NCBI GenBank assembly: GCA_030601715.1
Contig: JAUWBL010000007.1
Location: forward strand, 1-13,737
Length of the DNA stretch: 13,737 nucleotides
Direction: 5' to 3'
Source of the DNA: Candidatus Geothermarchaeota archaeon
Lineage (GTDB): Archaea; Thermoproteota; Nitrososphaeria; Geothermarchaeales; JAUWBL01
Part shown: positions 7,433 to 13,524 of the stretch, piece by piece
Layout: each line of letters opens with the position of its first letter
Numbering within the stretch: the first letter of the stretch is position 1
The notes under the pieces: generated by a model
What the model was told of the DNA's origin: nothing
What the model saw: the letters and a program-made list of their open reading frames with translations, nothing else
Database searches by the model: none
Translations under genes and position numbers: made by a program

Positions 7433-7687
7433 TCAGACTCCTTGAGCTCCTTCTATCTCCCGCAGAAGAGCTTTCCCCTCACCCAGAATATATCGAGCAA
7501 CGTCCACCACCCACTCCCCCGTCTCGGCCAGCTCCACTATCTCCCTCAGATACTCCTCAGGCGAGTTCTCCTTGGCCTCTCTCCAACCAGCATAGGCTTC
7601 GACAATCCGTCTGTAAGCCCCTTCGTGCCGTCTACAAAACCCGTCAGAGGTAGTCTTCTCGTCGCAAACCGAGCAGGTTTTGGGCAC
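7433..7687 (-). CDS. 84-residue protein with N-terminal Cys3His zinc-finger-like motif
   Basis: C5-S-V-C8, C18 and H21 form a compact C-x2-C-x9-C-x2-H site that could bind one zinc. A charged helical region follows (E-A-K-E-N-S-P-E-E-Y-L, W-V-V-D-V-A-R-Y-I-L) to the end. It is a soluble, probably cytoplasmic protein of unknown function. The start is GTG and overlaps by one base the stop of a 40-codon frame upstream (TAGTG), a sign of translational coupling; the membrane-protein gene follows nine bases after its stop. Similar small zinc proteins often bind nucleic acid or scaffold other proteins, but nothing here decides that. Confidence 0.7.
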   Translation of the reverse strand: MPKTCSVCDEKTTSDGFCRRHEGAYRRIVEAYAGWREAKENSPEEYLREIVELAETGEWVVDVARYILGEGKALLREIEGAQGV

Positions 7688-7809
7688 TATCTCGTCTTCC
7701 CCCTTAGTGATCTGCCCTTGACCATAGACTCACAGTCGAAGTTGACGCAGGAATCTTCGTAAGGTACTACTATCATTCGCGGCACGGGCCCTTTCGCGGA
7801 GCTGACCAT
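7687..7809 (-). CDS. Possible 40-residue peptide with C-x4-C, coupled to the Cys3His gene
   Basis: An ATG-started frame ends in TAG whose last base is the first base of the next gene's GTG. The peptide has P-R-M-I-V-V-P-Y-E-D-S-C at 10-21, then V-N-F-D-C, and a basic tail K-G-R-S-L-R-G-K-T-R. The mix of a hydrophobic strand, two cysteines and a basic tail looks protein-like rather than random. A second ATG (residue 12) is an alternative start. There is no clear ribosome site. A TATA-like TTAATC lies about 45 bases upstream. Its role is unknown; it may only serve as a leader peptide. Confidence 0.4.
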   Translation of the reverse strand: MVSSAKGPVPRMIVVPYEDSCVNFDCESMVKGRSLRGKTR

Positions 7810-8183
7810 CAATGAGAGCAAGCTGCTTAGAATCTGAGTTGCACCTAGCTGATTAATCTACTTTCCCGGCTGTGCGTCAGTGGCCAAGGCTATGACATTG
7901 AACTCGGGAGCCAGCCATAACTCCCCTTTAGTTTTACTAGAGAAAAACGTAAACTGATCACGTTTCCCAGCTGATATCCACTTGCTGCTTCCTCCTGGGA
8001 GAGCAATGGACAGTGCCAATGCGATCGCCACCATAAGCTGAAAGCCGGATTTGAACTCGGGTTTACCAGTAATCCTAGAGTGTATGCGAAACCTCCACGT
8101 CTACTGCTCCTTCCCTGACGCCGCTGATAGCGGAGCAGTGCTTCTCCACGGAGAGCTGGTCTGCTAGAGCCGTCGTTGGGCTC
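7810..8183. other. 374 bases without a convincing gene
   Basis: No frame here reads like protein on either strand. It holds a tRNA T-arm-like match near 8045-8060 that does not fold, and a cluster of short hairpins at 8103-8154. It lies downstream of the two-helix membrane-protein gene and upstream of the zinc-finger operon, both on the - strand. Confidence 0.5.
8103..8154. repeat. Cluster of overlapping inverted repeats
   Basis: ACTGCTCC (8103-8110) pairs with GGAGCAGT (8132-8139). Inside, CCGCT-GAT-AGCGG (8121-8133) forms a competing hairpin, since it shares two bases with the outer arm. TCTCC-AC-GGAGA follows at 8143-8154. The cluster lies 30-80 bases past the stop of the - strand gene ending at 8184, so it may be its 3' structure or a terminator. 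There is no T tract. Confidence 0.4.
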
Positions 8184-8390
8184 CTAGCCTTGTCGCAGCT
8201 TCCATAGTCCGTATGCTCCCAGAGCCAGCAAGACAAACGAGAGAAGCGGTATGCCCTCAACCATACGCAGAACAAGGCTGTTGACAGTCCCTCCATGCAA
8301 GAATCCCTGATTGAAGCCTATGCTGTAGCCCGCCGCCAAGCCAGACAAAAAAAGCAGTGTCACGGAGACGGCGACTCCAAGTCTAGCCAT
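8184..8390 (-). CDS. 68-residue two-helix membrane protein, unknown
   Basis: Hydrophobic helices lie at about residues 4-22 and 44-64, separated by a loop with G-F-N-Q-G-F-L-H-G-G, and the protein ends in basic K-L-R-Q-G. The first helix after M-A-R could also be read as a signal anchor. The ATG at 8390 is chosen over TTG 8405 and GTG 8402 because GGTGAG (8398-8403) lies seven bases before it, a good ribosome site. Family unknown. No gene is coupled to it. Confidence 0.6.
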   Translation of the reverse strand: MARLGVAVSVTLLFLSGLAAGYSIGFNQGFLHGGTVNSLVLRMVEGIPLLSFVLLALGAYGLWKLRQG

Positions 8391-8397
8391 GCAACAA

Positions 8398-8403
8398 CTC
8401 ACC
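8398..8403 (-). promoter_or_regulatory. Ribosome binding site GGTGAG
   Basis: GGTGAG with a seven-base spacer to the ATG at 8390 decides the start of the two-helix membrane protein. Confidence 0.55.
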
Positions 8404-8593
8404 AAGCGATAACTACAGAGTGGAGGCGATCTTGTGGCTAAAACTCAGATGTTCCCTCAGAGAGGCAGCTCCCCTGACTGCTCTTCCTGCAGAAGAATCG
8501 ATGGAGCCTCTGCGGACTTCCTAGCTTTCCAGGCTGACTCACTCGGGCCGCAAGGGACGGGCCACCAACACTGATCTCGGTCGTGAGCCCGAC

Positions 8594-8773
8594 GTGGCGC
8601 GGTCCGAGGGCATAGCGTGGTACACGGTCCGGGTGCTGAAGGGCGAGTACGGTCGGGAAGCCGCGAAGCTACAGGACCGCATCAAGCAACTCAAGAGAGT
8701 GTTGGGGGAGAAGCTGGCAGAGCTCCCTGAGCCCAGGAACGGGGACAGCAACAACCCCCAGATGTTCGGATAG
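8594..8773 (+). CDS. Short coiled-coil protein ending in N-N-P-Q-M-F-G
   Basis: This 59-residue frame reads from a GTG at 8594. It has G-I-A-W-Y-T-V-R-V-L-K-G-E-Y, then a charged heptad-like helix A-A-K-L-Q-D-R-I-K-Q-L-K-R-V-L, a proline break and the tail D-S-N-N-P-Q-M-F-G-stop. The frame stays open and protein-like back to 8525 (G-R-K-G-R-A-T-N-T-D-L) but with no ATG, GTG or TTG there, so the true start is uncertain and the gene may be a truncated 3' piece. The - strand frame across the same bases is compositionally poor. The tail recurs at two other places in the window (9847-9882 and the end of the membrane protein at 10440). Function unknown. Confidence 0.5.
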   Translation: MARSEGIAWYTVRVLKGEYGREAAKLQDRIKQLKRVLGEKLAELPEPRNGDSNNPQMFG

Positions 8774-8815
8774 AGCTTAGCTTCTCTTAGCCGACGAAGT
8801 GTCCCTGTGGCTGGG

Positions 8816-8983
8816 CTATTCGAAGGGCCAGATGGCGGCCTTCAGCACTCGATACCGCTTGCCATCCTTGGTCTTGAGGATAAGGTAGTCTAGGGTTTTG
8901 GGGTCTTCTGCCACACTATAGGACTCGTTACCGATTGTGATCGATGCTCCCTCTAATGTCTTGAACTCGCTGTGTGACATCAT
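8816..8983 (-). CDS. 55-residue soluble protein, unknown
   Basis: Short beta-rich protein: S-I-T-I-G-N-E-S-Y-S-V, L-D-Y-L-I-L-K-T-K, K-R-Y-R-V-L-K-A and a W-P-F-E end, like a small barrel or SH3-like fold, though I cannot name one. The frame extends upstream to 9082, but a TATA-like CATATAAG at 9014-9021 places the transcript start near 8992, so the ATG at 8983 (or the adjacent one at 8980) is the likely near-leaderless start. No partner gene is evident. Confidence 0.6.
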   Translation of the reverse strand: MMSHSEFKTLEGASITIGNESYSVAEDPKTLDYLILKTKDGKRYRVLKAAIWPFE

Positions 8984-9013
8984 CTGAAGCAAGATAACTA
9001 CGCACACCCATTT

Positions 9014-9021
9014 CTTATATG
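9014..9021 (-). promoter_or_regulatory. TATA box CATATAAG
   Basis: Good archaeal TATA-like element on the - strand, about 35 bases before the ATG at 8983, implying a leader of about ten bases. Confidence 0.55.
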
Positions 9022-9138
9022 TAACGCTTTGGGCATCTCCTAGTTTTTCTCTCTTGAGATGCCATCGTAGTGGCCTGATCAACTCCCGGCATGTTCAGCC
9101 AAGGCTTTTCTTGTGTTCTGCCCTCTTGATCGGTTGCC

Positions 9139-9279
9139 GTGTACTGTACTGAGTGTGGGGCTGGGCTGGAGGAAGGCGCAAGGTTCTGCAGTCAGTGCGG
9201 AGCCCCCGTCACGTCTAGACCGAAGCCAGCCTGGAAACAGCCTTTTCCTGCTTTTCTGGTCGTCTTTGTCGTAGGCTGA
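9139..9279 (+). CDS. Orphan zinc ribbon with start of a membrane helix (possibly truncated)
   Basis: From a GTG, the 46-residue frame reads C-T-E-C-G-A-G at 3-9 and F-C-S-Q-C-G-A-P at 16-23, a classic C-x2-C...C-x2-C zinc ribbon of the kind found at the N-terminus of many archaeal membrane proteins. A Pro/Lys linker and F-L-V-V-F-V-V-G follow before TGA, as if a transmembrane helix were cut short. An in-frame TGA precedes the GTG closely. No ribosome site was seen. The stop may mark a truncated gene, but as a lone zinc ribbon it could still be functional. Confidence 0.5.
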   Translation: MYCTECGAGLEEGARFCSQCGAPVTSRPKPAWKQPFPAFLVVFVVG

Positions 9280-9335
9280 GCCATCCCAGTGACTTCTGCG
9301 CTGACAAGAACGGACATCCACGACGGTTAAACACC

Positions 9336-9343
9336 TATTTATC
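9336..9343 (+). promoter_or_regulatory. TATA box TATTTATC of the cupin gene
   Basis: TATTTATC with a following C-rich stretch lies about 30 bases before the ATG at 9370, implying a near-leaderless transcript and favouring ATG 9370 over GTG 9355. Confidence 0.55.
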
Positions 9344-9369
9344 CCCTCTGTCTTGTGATCCGCAGAAGA

Positions 9370-9726
9370 ATGGAGAAGGTAATCATCGCCCAGAAGTTCA
9401 GCCTGTTCCACGAGCACTGGAGTCCGAAGATCGTTGGCGAACTCAACGACTCGTACGTCAAGCTGGCGAAACTCAAAGGTGAGTTCATATGGCACCGTCA
9501 CGAGATGGAAGACGAGCTTTTCCTTGTCGTCAAAGGAGAGCTGCTGATCAAGCTCAGAGACCGCGACATTCAACTGAGAGAGGGTGAGCTGGTGATTATC
9601 CCAAGAGGAGTGGAACACCTGCCCACAGCTGGAGAGGAAACCCACGTGTTGCTTCTTGAGCCCAAGTCCACAGTAAACACAGGGAATGTGCAGGACAAGA
9701 GAACCGTGGGCGACCAGTGGATCTGA
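9370..9726 (+). CDS. Single-domain cupin
   Basis: The 118 residues carry both cupin motifs. Motif 1 is G-E-F-I-W-H-R-H-E-M-E-D-E-L at 37-50, with metal ligands H42, H44 and E49. Motif 2 is G-E-L-V-I-I-P-R-G-V-E-H-L at 72-84, with ligand H83. The opening (H-W-S-P-K-I-V-G-E-L-N-D) and the closing E-P-K-S-T-V-N-T-G-N-V are typical of a widespread small cupin group annotated as mannose-6-phosphate-isomerase-like; these rarely have a proven reaction. All metal ligands are present, so a metal site is likely; substrate unknown. ATG at 9370 is preferred on promoter spacing. The gene stands alone. Confidence 0.88.
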   Translation: MEKVIIAQKFSLFHEHWSPKIVGELNDSYVKLAKLKGEFIWHRHEMEDELFLVVKGELLIKLRDRDIQLREGELVIIPRGVEHLPTAGEETHVLLLEPKSTVNTGNVQDKRTVGDQWI

Positions 9727-9794
9727 TCTCTAGGCTCTGCAGAAACTTCAGGGCGGTAGGAACACCCCTTCTGGATGAACTGAAAACTCAAGCA

Positions 9795-9816
9795 ACATAG
9801 GTATCGTTGCCTATGT
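9795..9816. repeat. Strong hairpin after the cupin gene
   Basis: ACATAGGTA (9795-9803) and TGCCTATGT (9808-9816) pair over nine positions, one of them G-U, around the four-base loop TCGT. It lies 68 bases after the cupin stop and 30 bases before a copy of the D-S-N-N-P-D-M-F-G tail. No T tract follows, so a simple terminator is not obvious. Confidence 0.5.
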
Positions 9817-9846
9817 GTTAGGGTCCACCTCTGCACAGTTCTTTGT

Positions 9847-9882
9847 ATGGTGGACAGCAACAACCCTGACATGTTCGGCTGA
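9847..9882 (+). pseudogene. Isolated copy of the D-S-N-N-P-x-M-F-G tail
   Basis: An ATG-GTG-led frame encodes only M-V-D-S-N-N-P-D-M-F-G before TGA. The frame upstream of the ATG is open for some 20 codons but reads like non-coding DNA (C-L-C-V-R-V-H-L-C). The first 15 bases (ggacagcaacaaccc) are identical to those at 8743-8757 and most of the rest matches, so it is a duplicated or orphaned gene end rather than chance. Confidence 0.4.
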
Positions 9883-9930
9883 CGGAAATATGTCCGCGTG
9901 GGAATGCTCCACAGCGGGGTGTGTTTTGCC

Positions 9931-10440
9931 ATGTCCCTAGTTGACGGAGGAATCATCGACAGCGTGATGGTTCTGTGTGCGCTCATCTTCAATGGACTCA
10001 TAATCATAGTGTTTCTGGCGCGGGCTCAGCAGTTTGACCGGCTGGAATCGGTGACAGGTTACGCGGTGAACCTGTTGTTGGTCCCTTTCACGGTGCTGTG
10101 GGCGCTGAACCTGCTGAGTGGGCGCGATGTTGGCCGCGTAATCACGGGCGTGCCCATCCTGCTGTTCTTGGTGGATGATCTCTGGTACCGCACGCTTCAG
10201 AGGATGAAGCCGAAGCACCACCCCACCCGCTGGCCAGTTCACCTCTACCTCTACTTGGTCCTGTACCTTGTCGGGGCGATGCTGTTGGTTGGCTATGCAT
10301 TCTTCGTGTCGATGTTCTACGGCTTCCTAGTCCTCGCCACCTACTACGCCGGTCTGGCGGCTTTTGGCTACTATAGGCATCGTCACGCGAAGGCAAGGGC
10401 GAAGGGAGGGGGGGATAGAAACCCCAGCATGTTCAGGTGA
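9931..10440 (+). CDS. Five-helix membrane protein ending in G-D-R-N-P-S-M-F-R
   Basis: Hydrophobic segments lie at about residues 10-30, 43-62, 70-82, 104-122 and 124-147 of 169, with basic connecting segments (L-Q-R-M-K-P-K-H-H-P-T-R at 89-100) suggesting that loop faces the cytoplasm. The last 25 residues are a basic, glycine-rich tail (Y-R-H-R-H-A-K-A-R-A-K-G-G-G) leading to N-P-S-M-F-R-stop. Family unknown. ATG 9931 is chosen because residues before it (from GTG 9898) are less membrane-like and a weak TATA-like AAATATG near 9886 fits a short leader. The final motif matches the tails at 8773 and 9882. Confidence 0.72.
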   Translation: MSLVDGGIIDSVMVLCALIFNGLIIIVFLARAQQFDRLESVTGYAVNLLLVPFTVLWALNLLSGRDVGRVITGVPILLFLVDDLWYRTLQRMKPKHHPTRWPVHLYLYLVLYLVGAMLLVGYAFFVSMFYGFLVLATYYAGLAAFGYYRHRHAKARAKGGGDRNPSMFR

Positions 10441-10596
10441 CCTGACGTGAGGGGATTTGACGGTAGGCGACCCGAGGGCCTGACACTCCGGAGCAATGTG
10501 GAATGAGCCTGCCGAGAGAAACCGAGCGACTTCTGTTACGGGAATACGATGACAGAGATGCAGCCTCCATGCTTTCATTTCAGACAAGGTGGAGTA

Positions 10597-11022
10597 TCAC
10601 AGCCACCGTCGAACCCTTGCCTTGGAGCGCAGGTACTCGTCGCCGAACTTTCGCTCCAGGTATCGCTCCTCGCGCTTGATGACGCCATAGGTAATGACCA
10701 GCAGACTCCCCGAGAGGAGTACCATCGGCCAGAGGGCGTTTGCGGAGATCGCTATTCCCCGATAGAGAACAATCACCGAAAGATACTGCGGATTGCGGGA
10801 GAACCTGAATGGCCCATACGTCACGAGCACCGTTGCCGGCTTAGACGGGTCAGGATTTGTACCAGCGTTGCCCATCGTCGTATCCGCTGATGCATTCAGA
10901 ACGATCCCGATCCCAATGAGAGGCAGGCCAATCGCCAGTTGCAGCCAAACCTGAGGTAGGAGGTACACGGGAAACTCAATGTGAAGAACCAAACCCGCGA
11001 CAAGCGGCACAAGGAATATCAA
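10597..11022 (-). CDS. Isoprenylcysteine carboxyl methyltransferase (ICMT)-like membrane methyltransferase
   Basis: A 141-residue integral membrane enzyme of the ICMT/phospholipid-methyltransferase group, which use S-adenosylmethionine to methylate a membrane-embedded substrate. Signature region: G-T-N-P-D-P-S-K-P-A-T at 54-64, then Y-G-P-F-R-F-S-R-N-P-Q-Y-L at 69-81, the SAM-binding motif, and K-R-E-E-R-Y-L-E-R-K-F-G-D-E-Y at 116-130. Hydrophobic helices flank these. Bacterial and archaeal members have no proven substrate, as isoprenylcysteine proteins are eukaryotic. The start used is TTG, yet the same frame continues upstream to 11061 with R-D-N-P-G-I-I-A-K-P, a typical family N-terminus, without an ATG, GTG or TTG. 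The gene may therefore really begin upstream with a rare start, or have lost its start. Confidence 0.82.
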   Translation of the reverse strand: MIFLVPLVAGLVLHIEFPVYLLPQVWLQLAIGLPLIGIGIVLNASADTTMGNAGTNPDPSKPATVLVTYGPFRFSRNPQYLSVIVLYRGIAISANALWPMVLLSGSLLVITYGVIKREERYLERKFGDEYLRSKARVRRWL

Positions 11023-11154
11023 TGCTGGCTTGGCGATTATCCCTGGATTATCTCGTTCCTCCTAATTCATTGGGGTTTCCCTACGAGATCCTTGGTCTCA
11101 GACGACGCGAACCCCCCCTTAGGTTTGACGGTGGTAGGACGTAGGCACTCGGCG

Positions 11155-12702
11155 TCATTCGATTCTGCTGAGATTTCTTTTTCCTAGATAGAGGAACACG
11201 ATCCCCACCACCCAGATCAGGGGGATGTACAACAATGGGAGATCAAGGACGAGGGCAGAGACTACGAACAGTCCCATCGAAACCATCATCACTATCGTCG
11301 CGTTCAGGCCTAGCGACTGTTGAGAAAACGCCGGCATCCGGAGGAAGAGACCGAGGGCGAAAGGCACGCTTGCGGCAGCGGCCAGCATCAGTAATCCGAC
11401 GTTGCTCAACAAAGAGATGAAGGTAGGCTGTGGAGCCATGATGGCTGTGACGGCTGTGATGGCCGCCGCTACCGGAACCACCACCAGCCAACCCTGCACG
11501 AGCCTGGCCTTGATGAGCCTTCCCACCCCAGAGGGCGCCTTCTTGTAGATGAAGAGGGCTTCCTTCCCACGAAGCGTCACATCGCCGACCACGAACGCCC
11601 CAAGCATCGGAAGCATAAGCAGGGCGTAGATCGGGACATCCATAAGATCACCGGGATCGGCAAGGAACACCGTCATCAACACGAACAAACCCATGATATA
11701 GGCGATCCTCGACAGGTTCTCAAGCCTCCGCCCATCGTCCTTGAAGACAGATACTAGGAGAGCGCCGAAGGAACCGCCACCCCCCAGAGACCTAACGGCC
11801 TTGTAGAAGGCACCGTCGGGCTTCGCCGTAGAGGCCGTGAAGGTTGTGGGTTCGAGGCTGTAGGCTCGATCAGCAGCCTTCGCCCCCAGCCACAGAGCCC
11901 CGACAAAGAAGGCGACGAGTCCCCCGAACCGGGCCAGGGTCTCAGACCCCACGGCCAAGATGTTGCCCGGGTTGGCCGCGAAGCCGACAATGACCTCCGC
12001 GCCCCAGGAGCTGGGCAGCACCCCCAGAACGGCCCTGACCAGTCCGCCCGTCCCTGGATCCGCGAGGGCTTCGAGCAAACCTCCCCCCATGATTGAGTAC
12101 ATGAACACGATCATGGGTAGAGCGAGGACCAGGCTGAGGGCTCTTCCGATGTCCTTTCCACGAGCGGTTCTTCCAAGCTTCGTCCTCAGAATGGCGGTGA
12201 TCACGGTGCCGATCCAGAGGGCGGAAGAGAACGTGGCCACGAAGATTACGATGATTACCGCCATCTGAGCTATGTCTAGCCCCAAAGGACCCAGAGCAGC
12301 GGTGAAGAAGCCGGCGATTGCCACGATGGCGATCCCGTAGAAGGGTATGACGCCCAGGAACTTACCGAGGAGGATGTCGCTTGGCTTGACCGGTGCTGCG
12401 AGGAAGATCTCTAGCTGACCAGCGTGGACCTCCTCCTTCAATGCAGAGCTGATTGGCCATATGATGAAGAAGAAGAAGAGCATGAAGAGCAGGATCTGCA
12501 CCACCGCCACGGCCACCTGCGAGAGGAAGAAGGCGACGAGCTCGTCGACGAAGAAGCCGACCAGCATCGGCGCGATGTAGGCCACCCAGACCGCCAGCAA
12601 CGCTGCTGCCAGATAGAGGAGGTAGGGCCTTATCCTCCGTATGCCGCTAGTGGTGATGCGGTACTCGTTCCGTGCGACGACGAGCCACTTACGCTGGGGC
12701 AC
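11155..12702 (-). CDS. ABC-2 type transporter permease
   Basis: The 515-residue membrane half of an ABC exporter. It opens with a cytoplasmic segment ending R-N-E-Y-R-I-T-T-S-G-I-R-R-I-R (11-25), then about a dozen hydrophobic segments spread in two groups. Between the second and third segments is A-L-K-E-E-V-H-A-G-Q-L-E-I-F-L-A-A-P-V-K-P, the E-x-x-x-G-x-x-E-x-x-x-x-x-P coupling helix typical of ABC-2 permeases. A cytoplasmic part near 300-325 is charged, and K-E-A-L-F-I-Y-K-K-A-P in the second half resembles the same contact. The GTG start at 12702 lies inside the ATPase gene (14-base overlap), so the two are coupled. The cargo is unknown; related systems move drugs, lipids, polysaccharides or peptides. 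Confidence 0.85.
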   Translation of the reverse strand: MPQRKWLVVARNEYRITTSGIRRIRPYLLYLAAALLAVWVAYIAPMLVGFFVDELVAFFLSQVAVAVVQILLFMLFFFFIIWPISSALKEEVHAGQLEIFLAAPVKPSDILLGKFLGVIPFYGIAIVAIAGFFTAALGPLGLDIAQMAVIIVIFVATFSSALWIGTVITAILRTKLGRTARGKDIGRALSLVLALPMIVFMYSIMGGGLLEALADPGTGGLVRAVLGVLPSSWGAEVIVGFAANPGNILAVGSETLARFGGLVAFFVGALWLGAKAADRAYSLEPTTFTASTAKPDGAFYKAVRSLGGGGSFGALLVSVFKDDGRRLENLSRIAYIMGLFVLMTVFLADPGDLMDVPIYALLMLPMLGAFVVGDVTLRGKEALFIYKKAPSGVGRLIKARLVQGWLVVVPVAAAITAVTAIMAPQPTFISLLSNVGLLMLAAAASVPFALGLFLRMPAFSQQSLGLNATIVMMVSMGLFVVSALVLDLPLLYIPLIWVVGIVFLYLGKRNLSRIE

Positions 12703-13480
12703 GCCTCTGCTCCCTCCACGCCAGGAGCTCCCTCTCCTCCACCCCCCCGGTCAGGGCGATGAAGGCGTCCTCCAAGGTCTCGGCCTCCGTCTGAGAGATG
12801 ATCTCCTCCACGGTGCCCAGGGCGACGAGCCTGCCCTCGTCTATGACGCCGATTCGGTCGCAGAGCTCCTCCACCACCGGGAGGATGTGGCTGCATATGA
12901 AGACCGTCTTCCCCGCCCCGCCAGCCAGGCCTTCGATGAGGTCCTTCACCATGGCGGCGGCCCGGGGATCCAGCCCCGAGGTGGGCTCGTCGAAGAACAG
13001 GATGGGAGGGTCGTGGATGAGGGCCGCAGCTATCAGCAGCCTCTGCTTCATCCCCCGGCTGTACCCCTCCAGCAGATGGTCACGCCTATCAGTGAGGCCG
13101 AAGAGCTTGAGCAGCTCGTCTATCCTCTCCGGCAGGACGTCCCCGGGTACGTCGTAGAGGGCCCCCATGAACTCCAGGAACTCGTGGGCGCTGAGCTTCT
13201 CGTACAGCCCCGGCGACTCCGCCAGCAGGCCCGTGATCCGCTTCACCTCGGTCCCGTCTCTGAGGATGTCGTGGCCGTTCACCGTGGCCGAGCCGCTGGT
13301 GGGCTCTATGATGCAGTTCAGGAGGCGGACGACCGTCGTCTTCCCTGCTCCGTTGGGGCCGAGGAGGCCGAAGGTCTCCCCCTCGTACACCTCGAGGTCG
13401 AGACCGTCCACCGCCTTGATCTCGCCCCCCTTCCCATAGTACTTCGACAACCCCTCCGTGCGGATAACCGCCTTCATCAT
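12689..13480 (-). CDS. ABC transporter ATP-binding protein
   Basis: Cytoplasmic ATPase (263 residues) of an ABC-2 exporter. In order: aromatic A-loop Y-Y-G (14-16), Walker A G-P-N-G-A-G-K-T-T (41-49), a Q-loop region L-L-A-E-S-P-G-L-Y (85-93) in which the usual Gln is Glu, signature Y-S-R-G-M-K-Q-R-L (140-148), Walker B L-F-F-D-E-P (161-166), D-loop S-G-L-D-P (168-172) and H-loop H198. These are the features of drug/lipid-export ATPases. ATG 13480 (or the following ATG at 13477) is preceded by GGAGG, better than the longer frame from 13564, whose N-terminal residues are not family-like. A TATA-like box about 90 bases upstream gives a leader of about 63 bases. It overlaps the permease gene. 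Confidence 0.93.
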   Translation of the reverse strand: MMKAVIRTEGLSKYYGKGGEIKAVDGLDLEVYEGETFGLLGPNGAGKTTVVRLLNCIIEPTSGSATVNGHDILRDGTEVKRITGLLAESPGLYEKLSAHEFLEFMGALYDVPGDVLPERIDELLKLFGLTDRRDHLLEGYSRGMKQRLLIAAALIHDPPILFFDEPTSGLDPRAAAMVKDLIEGLAGGAGKTVFICSHILPVVEELCDRIGVIDEGRLVALGTVEEIISQTEAETLEDAFIALTGGVEERELLAWREQRRAPA

Positions 13481-13484
13481 CCAT

Positions 13485-13490
13485 CCTCCT
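13485..13490 (-). promoter_or_regulatory. Ribosome binding site GGAGGA of the ABC ATPase
   Basis: GGAGGA just before the paired ATGs at 13480 and 13477 fixes the start of the ATPase there rather than at 13564. Confidence 0.6.
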
Positions 13491-13524
13491 CCCGTACTCG
13501 ATGCCCTCTGAGCGAACCCGTCCC

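Noticed and set aside
8040..8062. tRNA T-arm-like match on the - strand (GAGTTCAAATCCGG)
   Set aside because: The T stem would pair CCGAG with CCGGC, which has three mismatches, and no matching acceptor or D arm is found upstream. It is not a tRNA gene; at most a remnant.
9076..9108. Possible fourth M-F tail (T-P-G-M-F-S)
   Set aside because: The bases ggcatgttcag resemble the end of the membrane protein, but the frame has a stop directly before it and runs on for 11 codons after Met-Phe, so the C-terminal position is not kept.
10142..10587. Overlapping - strand frames under the five-helix membrane protein
   Set aside because: They are low-complexity Arg/Ser/Pro sequences without motifs, opposite a frame with regular hydrophobic helices.
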